10,243 nucleotides of DNA from an uncultured Oscillospiraceae bacterium (lineage in GTDB: Bacteria > Bacillota > Clostridia > Oscillospirales > Oscillospiraceae). Under the pieces are notes generated by a model. That model saw nothing but the letters and a program-made list of their open reading frames with translations. It had not been told where the DNA came from and searched no databases. A program made the translations under genes and the position numbers. Positions 1-6,061 of the stretch are shown one piece after another. The stretch covers positions 1 through 10,243 of the forward strand of contig CAKTPV010000038.1 in NCBI GenBank assembly GCA_934591815.1, written 5' to 3'. How positions within the stretch are numbered: the stretch's first letter is position 1; every line of letters begins with the position of its first letter.

Positions 1-822
1 GTAGATGGCCTTGCACTGGGCCAACTGCTGATACAGCAGACACAGGCTGATCTCACGGGAACGGATGACGGCCACCAGCTTTTCAAGCTGGGGTACCTGT
101 CCCGTGTTGGCCGCCTCGTCCCACAGTACCCGCACATGATGGGGCAGCCGTCCGCCGTGAACATTGTCCGCCCGTTCACATAAGAGGTTGAACATCTGCG
201 AAAAGGCCAGCGCCACAAGGAAATTGTAGGTACTGTCCGTGTCGCTGATGCAGAAGAATGTTGCCGTCCGGCGATCTCCCATGCGGTCAAGCTCCAGCTC
301 ATCATAGGACATGATCTCCCGAAGCTGGGGAATGTCAAAGGGGGCCAGACGTGCGCCGCAGGAAATAAGTATGCTTTTCGCGGTCTTGCCGCTGCTTAGC
401 TTGAATTTACGGTATTGCTTCACGGCGAAGCAATCCGGCTTGCGTTTGGCAAGGCCGTCAAACATATAATCCACGGCGTTTTTATAGTTTTCGTCATCCT
501 CCTTGACCTCCATGCCGGAGATCATGTCCACCAGCGTATTCATATTCCGATCCTCGGCAGGCCCCTCAAAAATGATATAGGCAATCAGGGCGCAGTACAG
601 AAGCGTTTCCGCTTTCGTCCAGAACGGATCGCCCTCCTTGCCCTCGCCCTTGGTGTTGGTGATCAGGGCGTTCACGAATTTCAGGATGTCGGCCTCGTTG
701 CGGATATACGATAAAGGGTTGTAGTGCATGGATTTAGAAAAATCTATGCTGTTGAACACCTTGATCTGATAGCCCCGGCGCTGGAGAAAGGCCCCGACCT
801 GCCCCAGCACGCTGCCCTTCGG
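1..822 (-). pseudogene. virD4: VirD4/TraG-type coupling protein, C-terminal part (separated by the insertion; runs off the window)
   Basis: This is the continuation of the type IV coupling protein whose N-terminus lies at 9535-10053. The minus-strand frame is open for 274 codons from PKGSVLGQVG at 822 down to position 1, with no stop. Upstream it meets a TGA at 829-831, inside the inserted element, so it has no start of its own. It contains the Walker B-like VLWDEAAN segment near 100-125 and the TraG/VirD4-type stretch DTDSTYNFLVALAFSQMFN near 195-255. VirD4 proteins are hexameric inner-membrane ATPases that bring the relaxase-DNA complex to the mating channel. Here the nucleotide-binding domain is split between Walker A (right fragment) and Walker B (this fragment), so neither half should work alone. 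The C-terminus lies outside the window. The family call is firm. Calling it a broken gene is inferred from the split, which excision of the insert would reverse. Confidence 0.92.
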
Positions 823-842
823 GTTTTGTCAATAAGGATAGA
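821..842. other. Left attachment site: GG core, orphan -35 and terminal inverted repeat
   Basis: The proposed crossover dinucleotide GG is at 821-822. Next comes GTTTTGTC (823-830), and the terminal inverted repeat AATAAGGATAGA is at 831-842. On the minus strand positions 832-827 read TTGACA, a perfect -35 hexamer that faces out of the element and has no matching -10 in the integrated form. The perfect match to the right-end repeat is seen directly. The role in recombinase binding is inferred from the family. Confidence 0.75.
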
Positions 843-860
843 GAAAAAAGTAAATTATTT

Positions 861-1127
861 TTATGAGGTTACAACATCGGATTGAATAAGGCGCAGTACC
901 TTGTCGGTAAAGGTTTCCCGGCTGGTCTGGCTGAAATGGAAATAAATATCAAAGGTCGTACCGCCAACGGTCTTTACCATATCGGGTGGCGGTACGTCCG
1001 GGGCGGGTGAAGCGTTGCCGCCCGCCATCACGGGCAGGGGGATGGCCTTGCCCTCTCTGCTGGTGCTGTCGCTCCCCTCCGGGGCGGGGATGGTGCTGGT
1101 GATCGTCATGCTGGGGTCGTAGGTCAT
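861..1127 (-). CDS. tnpW: TnpW-family transposon-encoded protein
   Basis: A small acidic protein of 88 residues beginning MTYDPSMTITSTIPAPEGSD. The ATG at 1125-1127 is chosen over an upstream in-frame ATG because AAAGGAGA lies a few bases before it. The first half is rich in Ser, Thr and Pro and looks disordered. The second half holds VGGTTFDIYFHFSQTSRETFTDKVLRLI, the conserved part of the TnpW family named after Tn4451 tnpW. The biochemical function of TnpW is not known to me. It is the last gene of the mobilization operon and lies next to the left end, 39 bp from the proposed crossover. Recognition is by sequence pattern from memory; a search with the C-terminal half would settle it. Confidence 0.8.
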   Translation of the reverse strand: MTYDPSMTITSTIPAPEGSDSTSREGKAIPLPVMAGGNASPAPDVPPPDMVKTVGGTTFDIYFHFSQTSRETFTDKVLRLIQSDVVTS

Positions 1128-1141
1128 AGGCTCTCCTTTCA

Positions 1142-1237
1142 TCATTCATCAAAGTTAATCCACGTGAGCGCCATTTTGCCGCCCACGTTGGAGTGGGGGA
1201 AGGGGAATGTATTAGTCCCCCTTTGAGGACTGTCCAC
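1142..1237 (-). CDS. Possible 31-residue small ORF between the cysteine-rich gene and tnpW
   Basis: A GTG-initiated ORF reads MDSPQRGTNTFPFPHSNVGG and continues KMALTWINFDE, ending at 1142. It overlaps the last codons of the cysteine-rich gene in another frame and ends 14 bp before the tnpW start. A purine-rich AGGGGG lies just upstream of the GTG as a weak ribosome-binding site. The composition (FPFPH, WINFDE) looks more protein-like than the other two frames here, and its placement would fill the operon gap. I do not recognise a family. It may be chance. Conservation of this frame in related elements would decide. Confidence 0.35.
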   Translation of the reverse strand: MDSPQRGTNTFPFPHSNVGGKMALTWINFDE

Positions 1238-1631
1238 AAGCCCCCTGATTGCAAGGCTTTTCAGCCTCTAAATGTCCACGCCTGCGGCGTTCCCGTTCGC
1301 TGGCAGCTTTCTTTCTCCGGCGCACATTGGCGGCGCACTCGTCACAGTATTTGCCCCGATTGGAGCGCGGCACGAACATCGCCCCGCACTCGGCACAGGG
1401 CCGCGCCTGTCCTCGGTGGAGCAAGGCGGCACACAACCCCTTGTCTGTTGGCAGGACGGCGGCGCGGAACCATTTACAGACCAGGGAATAGGTGATACTC
1501 TGGACGCAGACACAAGGCTCCCAGCCGTCATCAAGAGCAAGACAGTTGCCGCCGTCATAATTGCAGCAGTCATGCACCAGCCGCCGGACGGCTCGGTACT
1601 GCTGGTAGGTCAGTCGGGGAATGCCGTTCAC
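1212..1631 (-). CDS. Cysteine-rich VLP domain protein (zinc-ribbon-like)
   Basis: A protein of 139 residues that starts with GTG at 1629-1631. The GTG overlaps the relaxase stop codon as GTGA, and a GGGAGG-type site lies upstream, so the two genes are probably translationally coupled. The N-terminal half, with CCNYDGGNCLALDDG then CVCVQSITYSLVCKWFRAAVLP, matches the cysteine-rich VLP family found beside mob genes in Clostridia elements. After that comes a four-cysteine zinc-ribbon pattern, CAECGAMF then YCDECA. The tail is very basic (RRRKKAASERERRRRG), which suggests nucleic-acid contact. The function of the family is unproven. The position right behind the relaxase suggests an accessory role in mobilization or its control, but that is inference from neighbourhood only. 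Confidence 0.8.
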   Translation of the reverse strand: MNGIPRLTYQQYRAVRRLVHDCCNYDGGNCLALDDGWEPCVCVQSITYSLVCKWFRAAVLPTDKGLCAALLHRGQARPCAECGAMFVPRSNRGKYCDECAANVRRRKKAASERERRRRGHLEAEKPCNQGACGQSSKGD

Positions 1632-3094
1632 CGCTCCACCTCCCGGCGTTTCTGCTGGGTCTGCTCCTGCTGGTGTATGGCAGCATCGGCGTTCCGCTTC
1701 ACCTGTTGAAGCCGCCGCAAATCGTCTTGGATAGGCTTGTACTGCTCATACTCGGCTGTGTACTCCTGGTGAAGCCTCGCCTGTTCCTGTTCCCACGCAT
1801 GAACGGGGATTTTACCAGCAGGGGAACGGTGCTTGTCCAGCTTCCGGCGGGCCATGTGGAACGTCCTCAACTCGTTCTCATGCTCCCTCTCGAATTTTTC
1901 CCGCTTGCCCTTCCACTTGATACCCTGCAACTCGTCATAGACGGGCTTGGTGTCTCGGTAGAGGTCAACAAGGCGAAGCAGTTCCTTCAATTCGTTCAGA
2001 CGGTCACGCTTCGCTTTCATGGATGTGTTGATGGCCTCCGTTCGTTCACTCTGGGCGGCGATATGGGTCTCTAAATCTTCCAGCGTAGCGATGCCCCTCT
2101 CGGTCAGAAAATTGATGGCCTCGGCAAAACCTTTAAGATTTCCAATCCTGGCGTTGCGGCTCCATGCTCCGGCGTTCCGGCCCTCATAGTAGTCGGTCAG
2201 CAGGGCGGCAAGGGTCGGGGCCTGGGGCTTGCTCAATTCTTCTTTTATGGCCTTAATCCAATCCGTCAGGCCGGCGATTTTCTTCCGAATATCCCGCAGA
2301 ATGTTGTTGGCCTTTTTTATCCAGCGGTTCAGATCGCCCTTGTCGGTGGGGATGCCCTTGGCCTCCATCTGGCGGACGGCCACGCCCTCATGGACGGTGG
2401 GCAGCAGGTCAAGGCCCTGACGCTCATAGGAGCGGTGGTCGATGCGGCAGGTCAGCCCCTTTTCCTCAAACTTGGCGTTCACCATAGCGGCCCACGCCTC
2501 CCGCCAATGTTCCAGTGTTTCCGGGCTTCCCCAGTCGGTAGTGGGAACAGCGTCAAAGAGGGGCTTGCCGTCCTCTCCCATAATGCGGTTCCCGTCCTCG
2601 TCCAGACGGTAGCGGCGGCGCTGCTTGCACCCCCATTTGCCGTCTGGCTCAATGGGCCGGATGGGGCAGAGAACATGAAAGTGCGGGTTAGGAATACCGC
2701 CGTCCTCCTTGTCCGGCTGGTGGATGGCAAAGTCGGCAATCATGCCCCGGCCCACAAGCTGCTCCGAAACAAATTGCCTTGCAAGAGCGATGTTTTCCTC
2801 CAATGAAAACTCGTTCTGCAAGGCAATGTCAAAGCTATATGCAAGCTGGGCTTTCTTGCCGCGCTCGGCCTTCTCCACGGCGTTCCAGAGGGTGGCGCGG
2901 TCTTGGTACTGGTTGGGGGCCTGGGGCGGCAGGAGAATGTCTGTGCAGACCACGCCGCCCTTGTGGGTGTAGTCGCTGACCTCGCCATAGTATTCGCTAT
3001 ACAATTTCTCCCCGGCTCGGTAGGCGGCGGACGTGACAACAGACTGTCCCGCGCTCCGTTTGACCTGGGTAACGTGGAGATGGAACAGGGCCAA
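1628..3094 (-). CDS. mobA: MobA/MobL-family (MobQ-type) relaxase
   Basis: A 488-residue relaxase that nicks oriT on one strand, stays bound to the 5' end and leads the strand to a recipient. The start is TTG at 3092-3094, directly after the TAA of the upstream gene (TAATTG), which points to coupled translation. The N-terminal relaxase domain begins with ALFHLHVTQVKRSAGQSVV. A Tyr at residue 25 in SAAYRAG fits the catalytic tyrosine of MobQ enzymes. The metal-binding histidines are H125 (DFAIH) and H138/H140 (PNPHFHVL). Residues from about 270 on are charged and predicted coiled coil, ending in a Gln/Arg-rich tail. The protein appears full length with all key residues. A MobQ-type nick sequence lies 570 bp upstream, matching the relaxase class. 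It relies on a coupling protein from elsewhere because the local virD4 is interrupted. Confidence 0.93.
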   Translation of the reverse strand: MALFHLHVTQVKRSAGQSVVTSAAYRAGEKLYSEYYGEVSDYTHKGGVVCTDILLPPQAPNQYQDRATLWNAVEKAERGKKAQLAYSFDIALQNEFSLEENIALARQFVSEQLVGRGMIADFAIHQPDKEDGGIPNPHFHVLCPIRPIEPDGKWGCKQRRRYRLDEDGNRIMGEDGKPLFDAVPTTDWGSPETLEHWREAWAAMVNAKFEEKGLTCRIDHRSYERQGLDLLPTVHEGVAVRQMEAKGIPTDKGDLNRWIKKANNILRDIRKKIAGLTDWIKAIKEELSKPQAPTLAALLTDYYEGRNAGAWSRNARIGNLKGFAEAINFLTERGIATLEDLETHIAAQSERTEAINTSMKAKRDRLNELKELLRLVDLYRDTKPVYDELQGIKWKGKREKFEREHENELRTFHMARRKLDKHRSPAGKIPVHAWEQEQARLHQEYTAEYEQYKPIQDDLRRLQQVKRNADAAIHQQEQTQQKRREVER

Positions 3095-3388
3095 TTATCC
3101 GCTTTCCTGCTGGTCAGTGGCTTGGCTCACCAGGGCGGCAACTTCCGGCAGGGAAAAGACCTTTTCCATCAAAAGAAAAAAGGCCCTTTCGCTCATGCCG
3201 CGCACCTCCGGGGCGATACTCTCCACCGCTCCGCCACGGGTGATAAGTCGGTGGTTTCGCTTCTTCCTTTCGCCTTGGGTGTAGTAGCGGATGCGGTTCT
3301 CATACCGCTGGCCTCTGTGCTGGTACTGCTCCAACTTAGCGGTGGCCTCAGCATACTCTTTCTCTAATTCTTCGCGTGACTTGTCCAT
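3095..3388 (-). CDS. DUF3847 protein, probable mobilization accessory
   Basis: A 97-residue charged protein beginning MDKSREELEKEYAEATAKLE. The start at 3386-3388 is preceded by GGAGG, so the longer upstream frame, which runs through the hairpin region, is not used. The first 40 residues are predicted coiled coil, followed by GERKKRNHRLITRGGAVESIAPEV and a C-terminal helix, FFLLMEKVFSLPEVAALV. This is the DUF3847 family, seen directly upstream of MobA/MobL relaxases in Clostridia elements. Its stop abuts the relaxase start codon. Basic residues in the centre would suit DNA binding at the nearby oriT, in the manner of small MobC-like relaxosome proteins, but this role is inferred from size, charge and position only. 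Confidence 0.82.
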   Translation of the reverse strand: MDKSREELEKEYAEATAKLEQYQHRGQRYENRIRYYTQGERKKRNHRLITRGGAVESIAPEVRGMSERAFFLLMEKVFSLPEVAALVSQATDQQESG

Positions 3389-3409
3389 CGTGTTTGACCT
3401 CCTTCTTGG

Positions 3410-3451
3410 CAAAACAAAAGACCGTCTACCTGCTGTGTCGGGTAAACGGTC
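3410..3451 (-). terminator. Terminator-like hairpin ahead of the mobilization operon
   Basis: On the minus strand GACCGTTTACC pairs with GGTAGACGGTC (an 11-bp stem with one G-U pair, plus-strand arms 3420-3430 and 3441-3451). It is followed by TTTTGTTTT. It would stop transcripts entering from the tet side before they reach the DUF3847 gene. It could instead act only as a DNA hairpin within the oriT region. Confidence 0.55.
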
Positions 3452-3475
3452 AAGGGTAACGGTATTCGGTTTTAG

Positions 3476-3685
3476 CCTCGCTGGAAAGGTGCAGACGCAG
3501 AGCGGATGTACCTTTCCAGCGAGGGCGCAGGGATAGCCGCAAAGCGGCGCAAGGGGCGCAGCCCCTTGTACGGAGCGGAGCGACGCAAACGGCCCGGACT
3601 TTCGGAAGTCCGGGCCGTAGCCTCGCAGAGCGCACGATACATGGTCGCAGACCATGTATAGAAGTGCGCCCTTTGTTCCAAAGGG
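3476..3685. repeat. Array of perfect inverted repeats (six further hairpins)
   Basis: This non-coding stretch holds consecutive perfect stems. Arms are 3476-3490 with 3510-3524 (15 bp, 19-nt loop), 3536-3540 with 3544-3548 (5 bp), 3551-3557 with 3561-3567 (7 bp), 3589-3601 with 3606-3618 (13 bp, 4-nt loop), 3637-3646 with 3650-3659 (10 bp, GCA loop) and 3669-3675 with 3679-3685 (7 bp). Loop GCA occurs twice. The last two flank the nick-like sequence. The rest may be recognition sites for relaxosome proteins, a site for starting complementary-strand synthesis, or a structured RNA. The sequence does not say which. Confidence 0.8.
3637..3672 (+). other. oriT: Origin of transfer (oriT) with MobQ/IncQ-type nick sequence
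   Basis: A 10-bp perfect hairpin (3637-3659) is followed two bases later by AAGTGCGCCCT at 3662-3672. This matches the nick-region consensus of IncQ-type origins (R1162, and Gram-positive plasmids such as pIP501 and pSK41), where an inverted repeat sits just 5' of TAAGTGCGCCCT and cleavage falls between TGCG and CCC. A MobQ-type relaxase is coded nearby. By analogy the nick would be after 3668 on the plus strand. Transfer 5' to 3' would then send tet first and the mob genes last. The motif is seen directly; nicking is inferred. Confidence 0.8.
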
Positions 3686-3688
3686 ATT

Positions 3689-5626
3689 TTATAAGTCCAT
3701 CATTGATGGGAGAATTTTGTTGAACATATGGCGCACCTTATCAATCCGGGTGTTTGGGCGGCGTGGCTGAAAAACTGGTTCGCCGCTGGCGATTTGATAC
3801 CCCTTCAATTCTGTTAAACAAACGCTTCTCCCGTTTGTATAAAAGGTGAGGTCATTGCGGTACTCTTGCACACAGCGGGCAGGGATTTCGCCAGTAAAAA
3901 TCACCTCGCTGTTTTTAACCTGGGTCGTTTCAATACTCGCGCAATATTTTGGTGCGTCATGATAAGCTCTGGAGAGATATTCCTGCGGCGCATAGAGTGT
4001 AAAAGAAAGATATGGTTCCAATAGCTGCGTCCCCGCCTTTTTCAACACCTGCTCCAATACAATAGGTGCCAATGACCGAAAGTCTGCGGGAGTGCTGACC
4101 GGACTATAATAAAGCCCATACTCAAAACAGATTTTACAGTCCGTTACCTTCCATCCATACACGCCTTGTTCCAGACCGTAGCGGATACCATCCAATACAG
4201 CGTTTTGAAAACTCTGATTCAAGTATCCAACGGAAACTTTGCTCTCATACTGCACTCCGGTGCCAAGGGGGAGAGGGGTGACGGACAGCCCGATGGACGC
4301 CCAGAATGGATTGGGCGGCACTTCGATATGAATGGTGTGACTTACCGCTTTCAATGGCCTCTCCATATAGATGACGGTAGGTTCTTTTGCAGTTGTGTTG
4401 AGCTGATATTTTTCCACCAGAAGATCAGAGATAATTTCCAATTGTACCCGGCCCAAAAAGGAGAGAATGATCTCATGGGTCACAGCGTCTACTTCATAGC
4501 GCAGAAGCGGGTCGGTATCCGCAATTTCTGTCAAGGCGTTTAACAAGCGTTCCCTCTGTTCTGGTTTCTCTGGTGCAATTGTTGTCCGCAGCAAAGGGAG
4601 AGGATTGTCGCTCCACGTTTCACGGGGCAGCAGCAGTTTGTTTCCCAGCACATCATTCAGCCGCAAACTGTCGCAGGGTACAATGACGATCTCGCCCGCA
4701 TGGGCAATCTCTGTTCGGACAATCTCACCCTTTGAGGGGATACGCATTTCCGTAATTTTCAGTTTTTCTTTCCCTGCCAAGGCTACGGAATCCCGCAAAT
4801 GAAGCGTACCGCTATACAACCGCAGATAGGCAAGGCGTTGGCTCTGGTTTGCGTACTCAACTTTGAACACAGTTCCGCACAATTCAGAGCTGTTCTGCCC
4901 GGTGGGTGATTGGAATGTATCTGTGACCGCTTCAATGAGTTGTCGGATTCCCAAGTTTACCTTGGCACTGCCATGATAGACCGGAAACAGAGAGACGCTT
5001 TGGATTCTCCTGTTTTCCTCCCGCAGAAGTTCTTCTTTGTCCATTGGTTCTCCGGCAATATATTTCTCCAACAATTCATCACAGTCCGCAATCACGGTAT
5101 CCCAATTCTCCAGCCCCATGTTTTCCATGATGGATATATCCGGGGAAAGCTGCACGTTCTGCTTAATAATCATATTTGCGGAGAGCTTATCTCGGATAGA
5201 CTGATACACACCTGGCAGGTCAATCCCGTCCTGGTCGATTTTGTTAATAAAGATAACAGTTGGGATTTTCATTACTTGCAGAGCATGAAACAGAATACGG
5301 GTCTGCGCCTGAACGCCGTCTTTTGCAGAAACAACCAAAATCGCTCCGTCAAGAATGGCAAGGGAGCGATAGACCTCCGCTAAGAAATCCATATGCCCAG
5401 GAGTATCCACAATGTTGACCTTACAATCGTGCCACTGAAAGGAAGTGACCGCCGTTTGAATGGTGATTCCACGCTGCCGCTCTAAAAACATGGTGTCCGT
5501 TCTCGTTGTTCCCTGATCCACACTGCCGGGCGCCTCGATTGCTCCGCTGGTATATAACAGGCTCTCCGTCAAGGTCGTCTTACCTGCGTCTACATGAGCA
5601 AGAATGCCAATATTGATGATTTTCAT
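3689..5626 (-). CDS. tet: Ribosomal-protection tetracycline resistance protein, Tet(W)/Tet(32)/Tet(O) group
   Basis: A 645-residue EF-G-like GTPase that binds tetracycline-blocked ribosomes and releases the drug. The start [17 protein letters not shown] at 5624-5626 is preceded by GGAGG at suitable spacing. G motifs are AHVDAGKT (about residue 10), DTPGH (about 75) and NKID (about 128). The C-terminal half contains the domain IV tip region [14 protein letters not shown], which contacts the drug site. The protein looks intact. Compared from memory it is close to Tet(W), more strongly so in the second half, while parts of the first half ([15 protein letters not shown]) look more like Tet(O). 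I therefore leave the class open; a mosaic is possible. Family members are usually about 639 residues and end near HMFNKI or HMFHKLA; this one adds LPSMMDL. Expression is probably controlled by the attenuation leader upstream. Confidence 0.95.
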   Translation of the reverse strand: MKIINIGILAHVDAGKTTLTESLLYTSGAIEAPGSVDQGTTRTDTMFLERQRGITIQTAVTSFQWHDCKVNIVDTPGHMDFLAEVYRSLAILDGAILVVSAKDGVQAQTRILFHALQVMKIPTVIFINKIDQDGIDLPGVYQSIRDKLSANMIIKQNVQLSPDISIMENMGLENWDTVIADCDELLEKYIAGEPMDKEELLREENRRIQSVSLFPVYHGSAKVNLGIRQLIEAVTDTFQSPTGQNSSELCGTVFKVEYANQSQRLAYLRLYSGTLHLRDSVALAGKEKLKITEMRIPSKGEIVRTEIAHAGEIVIVPCDSLRLNDVLGNKLLLPRETWSDNPLPLLRTTIAPEKPEQRERLLNALTEIADTDPLLRYEVDAVTHEIILSFLGRVQLEIISDLLVEKYQLNTTAKEPTVIYMERPLKAVSHTIHIEVPPNPFWASIGLSVTPLPLGTGVQYESKVSVGYLNQSFQNAVLDGIRYGLEQGVYGWKVTDCKICFEYGLYYSPVSTPADFRSLAPIVLEQVLKKAGTQLLEPYLSFTLYAPQEYLSRAYHDAPKYCASIETTQVKNSEVIFTGEIPARCVQEYRNDLTFYTNGRSVCLTELKGYQIASGEPVFQPRRPNTRIDKVRHMFNKILPSMMDL

Positions 5627-5716
5627 ATGATTGTCCTCCATACAAGGCCCAGAAGGGCGCAAAAATCCCCAGCGACAAATACTTTTACCGCTGGGGATGA
5701 TAGGTAGGACACACAT
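5627..5716 (-). CDS. Second leader ORF of tet, fused in frame to tet
   Basis: From ATG at 5714-5716 the frame reads [20 protein letters not shown] and continues [10 protein letters not shown] straight into the tet start codon with no stop. It corresponds to the 28-residue leader peptide (orf12) upstream of tet(M) in Tn916, which shares the pattern NPSDKSIYHWDF and, as I recall it, ends in TGA just before the ATGGAGG site. Here that codon is TGT. The ORF spans the attenuator hairpin. No clear ribosome-binding site precedes it, so translation is uncertain. If translated it would give a tet protein with 30 extra N-terminal residues. Confidence 0.45.
5661..5698 (-). terminator. Transcription attenuator in the tet leader
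   Basis: On the minus strand ATCCCCAGCG (5698-5689) pairs perfectly with CGCTGGGGAT (5674-5665) and is followed by TTTTT. This is a textbook intrinsic terminator 35 bp ahead of the tet start. Tn916 tet(M) has an equivalent hairpin, where drug-slowed translation allows read-through. The same control is inferred here. Confidence 0.85.
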
Positions 5717-5773
5717 GAAAACTGCGGCCAAGGCTGGCCGTTGTCTATCACGATATGAAATGAAAAGGCAAAA

Positions 5774-5859
5774 GTATTCTTAAATTGGGTACAAAAACCA
5801 AGCCCTCTCCTTGAGGACGTTTGTCTTTGTTCCCATTATCAAATTTTATTTAAGAATAC
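5774..5859 (-). promoter_or_regulatory. Long-range 12-bp inverted repeat in the tet leader (first attenuator-like structure)
   Basis: GTATTCTTAAAT at 5774-5785 is perfectly complementary to ATTTAAGAATAC at 5848-5859. The segment between can extend the stem with GGGAACAAA opposite TTTTTGTACCC. The downstream arm is followed on the minus strand by TTTTGCC. One arm is the coding sequence of the MRQGILK leader peptide, so a ribosome there would block the structure. The same arrangement is known ahead of tet(M). Confidence 0.7.
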
Positions 5860-5869
5860 CTTGCCGCAT
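5846..5869 (-). CDS. Leader peptide MRQGILK of the tet attenuation system
   Basis: A seven-codon ORF, ATG at 5867-5869 to TAA at 5846-5848, reads MRQGILK. AAAGGAG lies at the right distance upstream (about 5878-5884). It starts about 25 nt after the predicted transcription start and overlaps one arm of the long inverted repeat. As I recall it, the identical short ORF occurs in the Tn916 tet(M) leader. A translated leader peptide that couples ribosome state to RNA folding is the likely role. Confidence 0.6.
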   Translation of the reverse strand: MRQGILK

Positions 5870-5899
5870 ATTGATAAACTCCTTTGCTTGGTTTTTTAT

Positions 5900-5928
5900 A
5901 GTATAGCATATCAAATTCCCAAAAGCAA
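5900..5928 (-). promoter_or_regulatory. tet promoter
   Basis: On the minus strand TTGCTT (5928-5923) and TATACT (5905-5900) are separated by 17 bp. The predicted start near 5893 gives a leader of about 267 nt before tet. Position and surroundings match the tet(M) promoter region of Tn916. Confidence 0.75.
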
Positions 5929-6013
5929 CCCTGTTAAGATAAATTTTTTCTGTCACTGCACCTCCATATCTCTCTCGTGTATACGCCATACGCAACTCTT
6001 TTCAAAAAAGAAG

Positions 6014-6042
6014 TGGACGCGCTGGCAAAGCTGTGGTAGAAT
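6014..6042 (+). promoter_or_regulatory. Promoter of the Rpn-type nuclease gene
   Basis: TGGACG (6014-6019) and TAGAAT (6037-6042) are 17 bp apart. Transcription would start near 6049, which excludes the in-frame ATG at 6041 and supports the ATG at 6062, preceded by AAGGTGAGG. It diverges from the tet promoter about 70 bp away. Confidence 0.5.
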
Positions 6043-6061
6043 GAAACGAAAGAAGGTGAGG

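Noticed and set aside
2903..3367. Plus-strand open frames of 100-190 codons (for example 2390-2806, 2903-3367, 7939-8520, 9556-10194)
   Set aside because: All lie antisense to strongly supported minus-strand genes in GC-rich DNA. They show no recognisable domains and have no credible ribosome-binding sites.
3536..3624. CRISPR-like array from the repeated short palindromes
   Set aside because: The stems differ in sequence from one another and there are no regular spacers or direct repeats.
3389..3655. Longer N-terminus for the DUF3847 protein (frame open to 3655)
   Set aside because: It would translate the hairpin array, and the ATG at 3388 has a clear GGAGG site and begins the conserved family sequence.
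3669..3690. Hairpin with following ATTTTAT as a plus-strand terminator
   Set aside because: No plus-strand gene leads into it, the stem is short and the T-run is weak. A role beside the nick site is more likely.
5627..5731. An upstream start for tet (MAAVFMCVL...)
   Set aside because: The GGAGG site and the start conserved in the family support MKIINIG at 5626. The upstream part corresponds to the attenuation leader.
5861..6061. Plus-strand frame extending upstream of the nuclease gene (MPHIDKLL...)
   Set aside because: It crosses the divergent tet promoter and the nuclease promoter, and its composition is not protein-like. The gene is better started at 6062.
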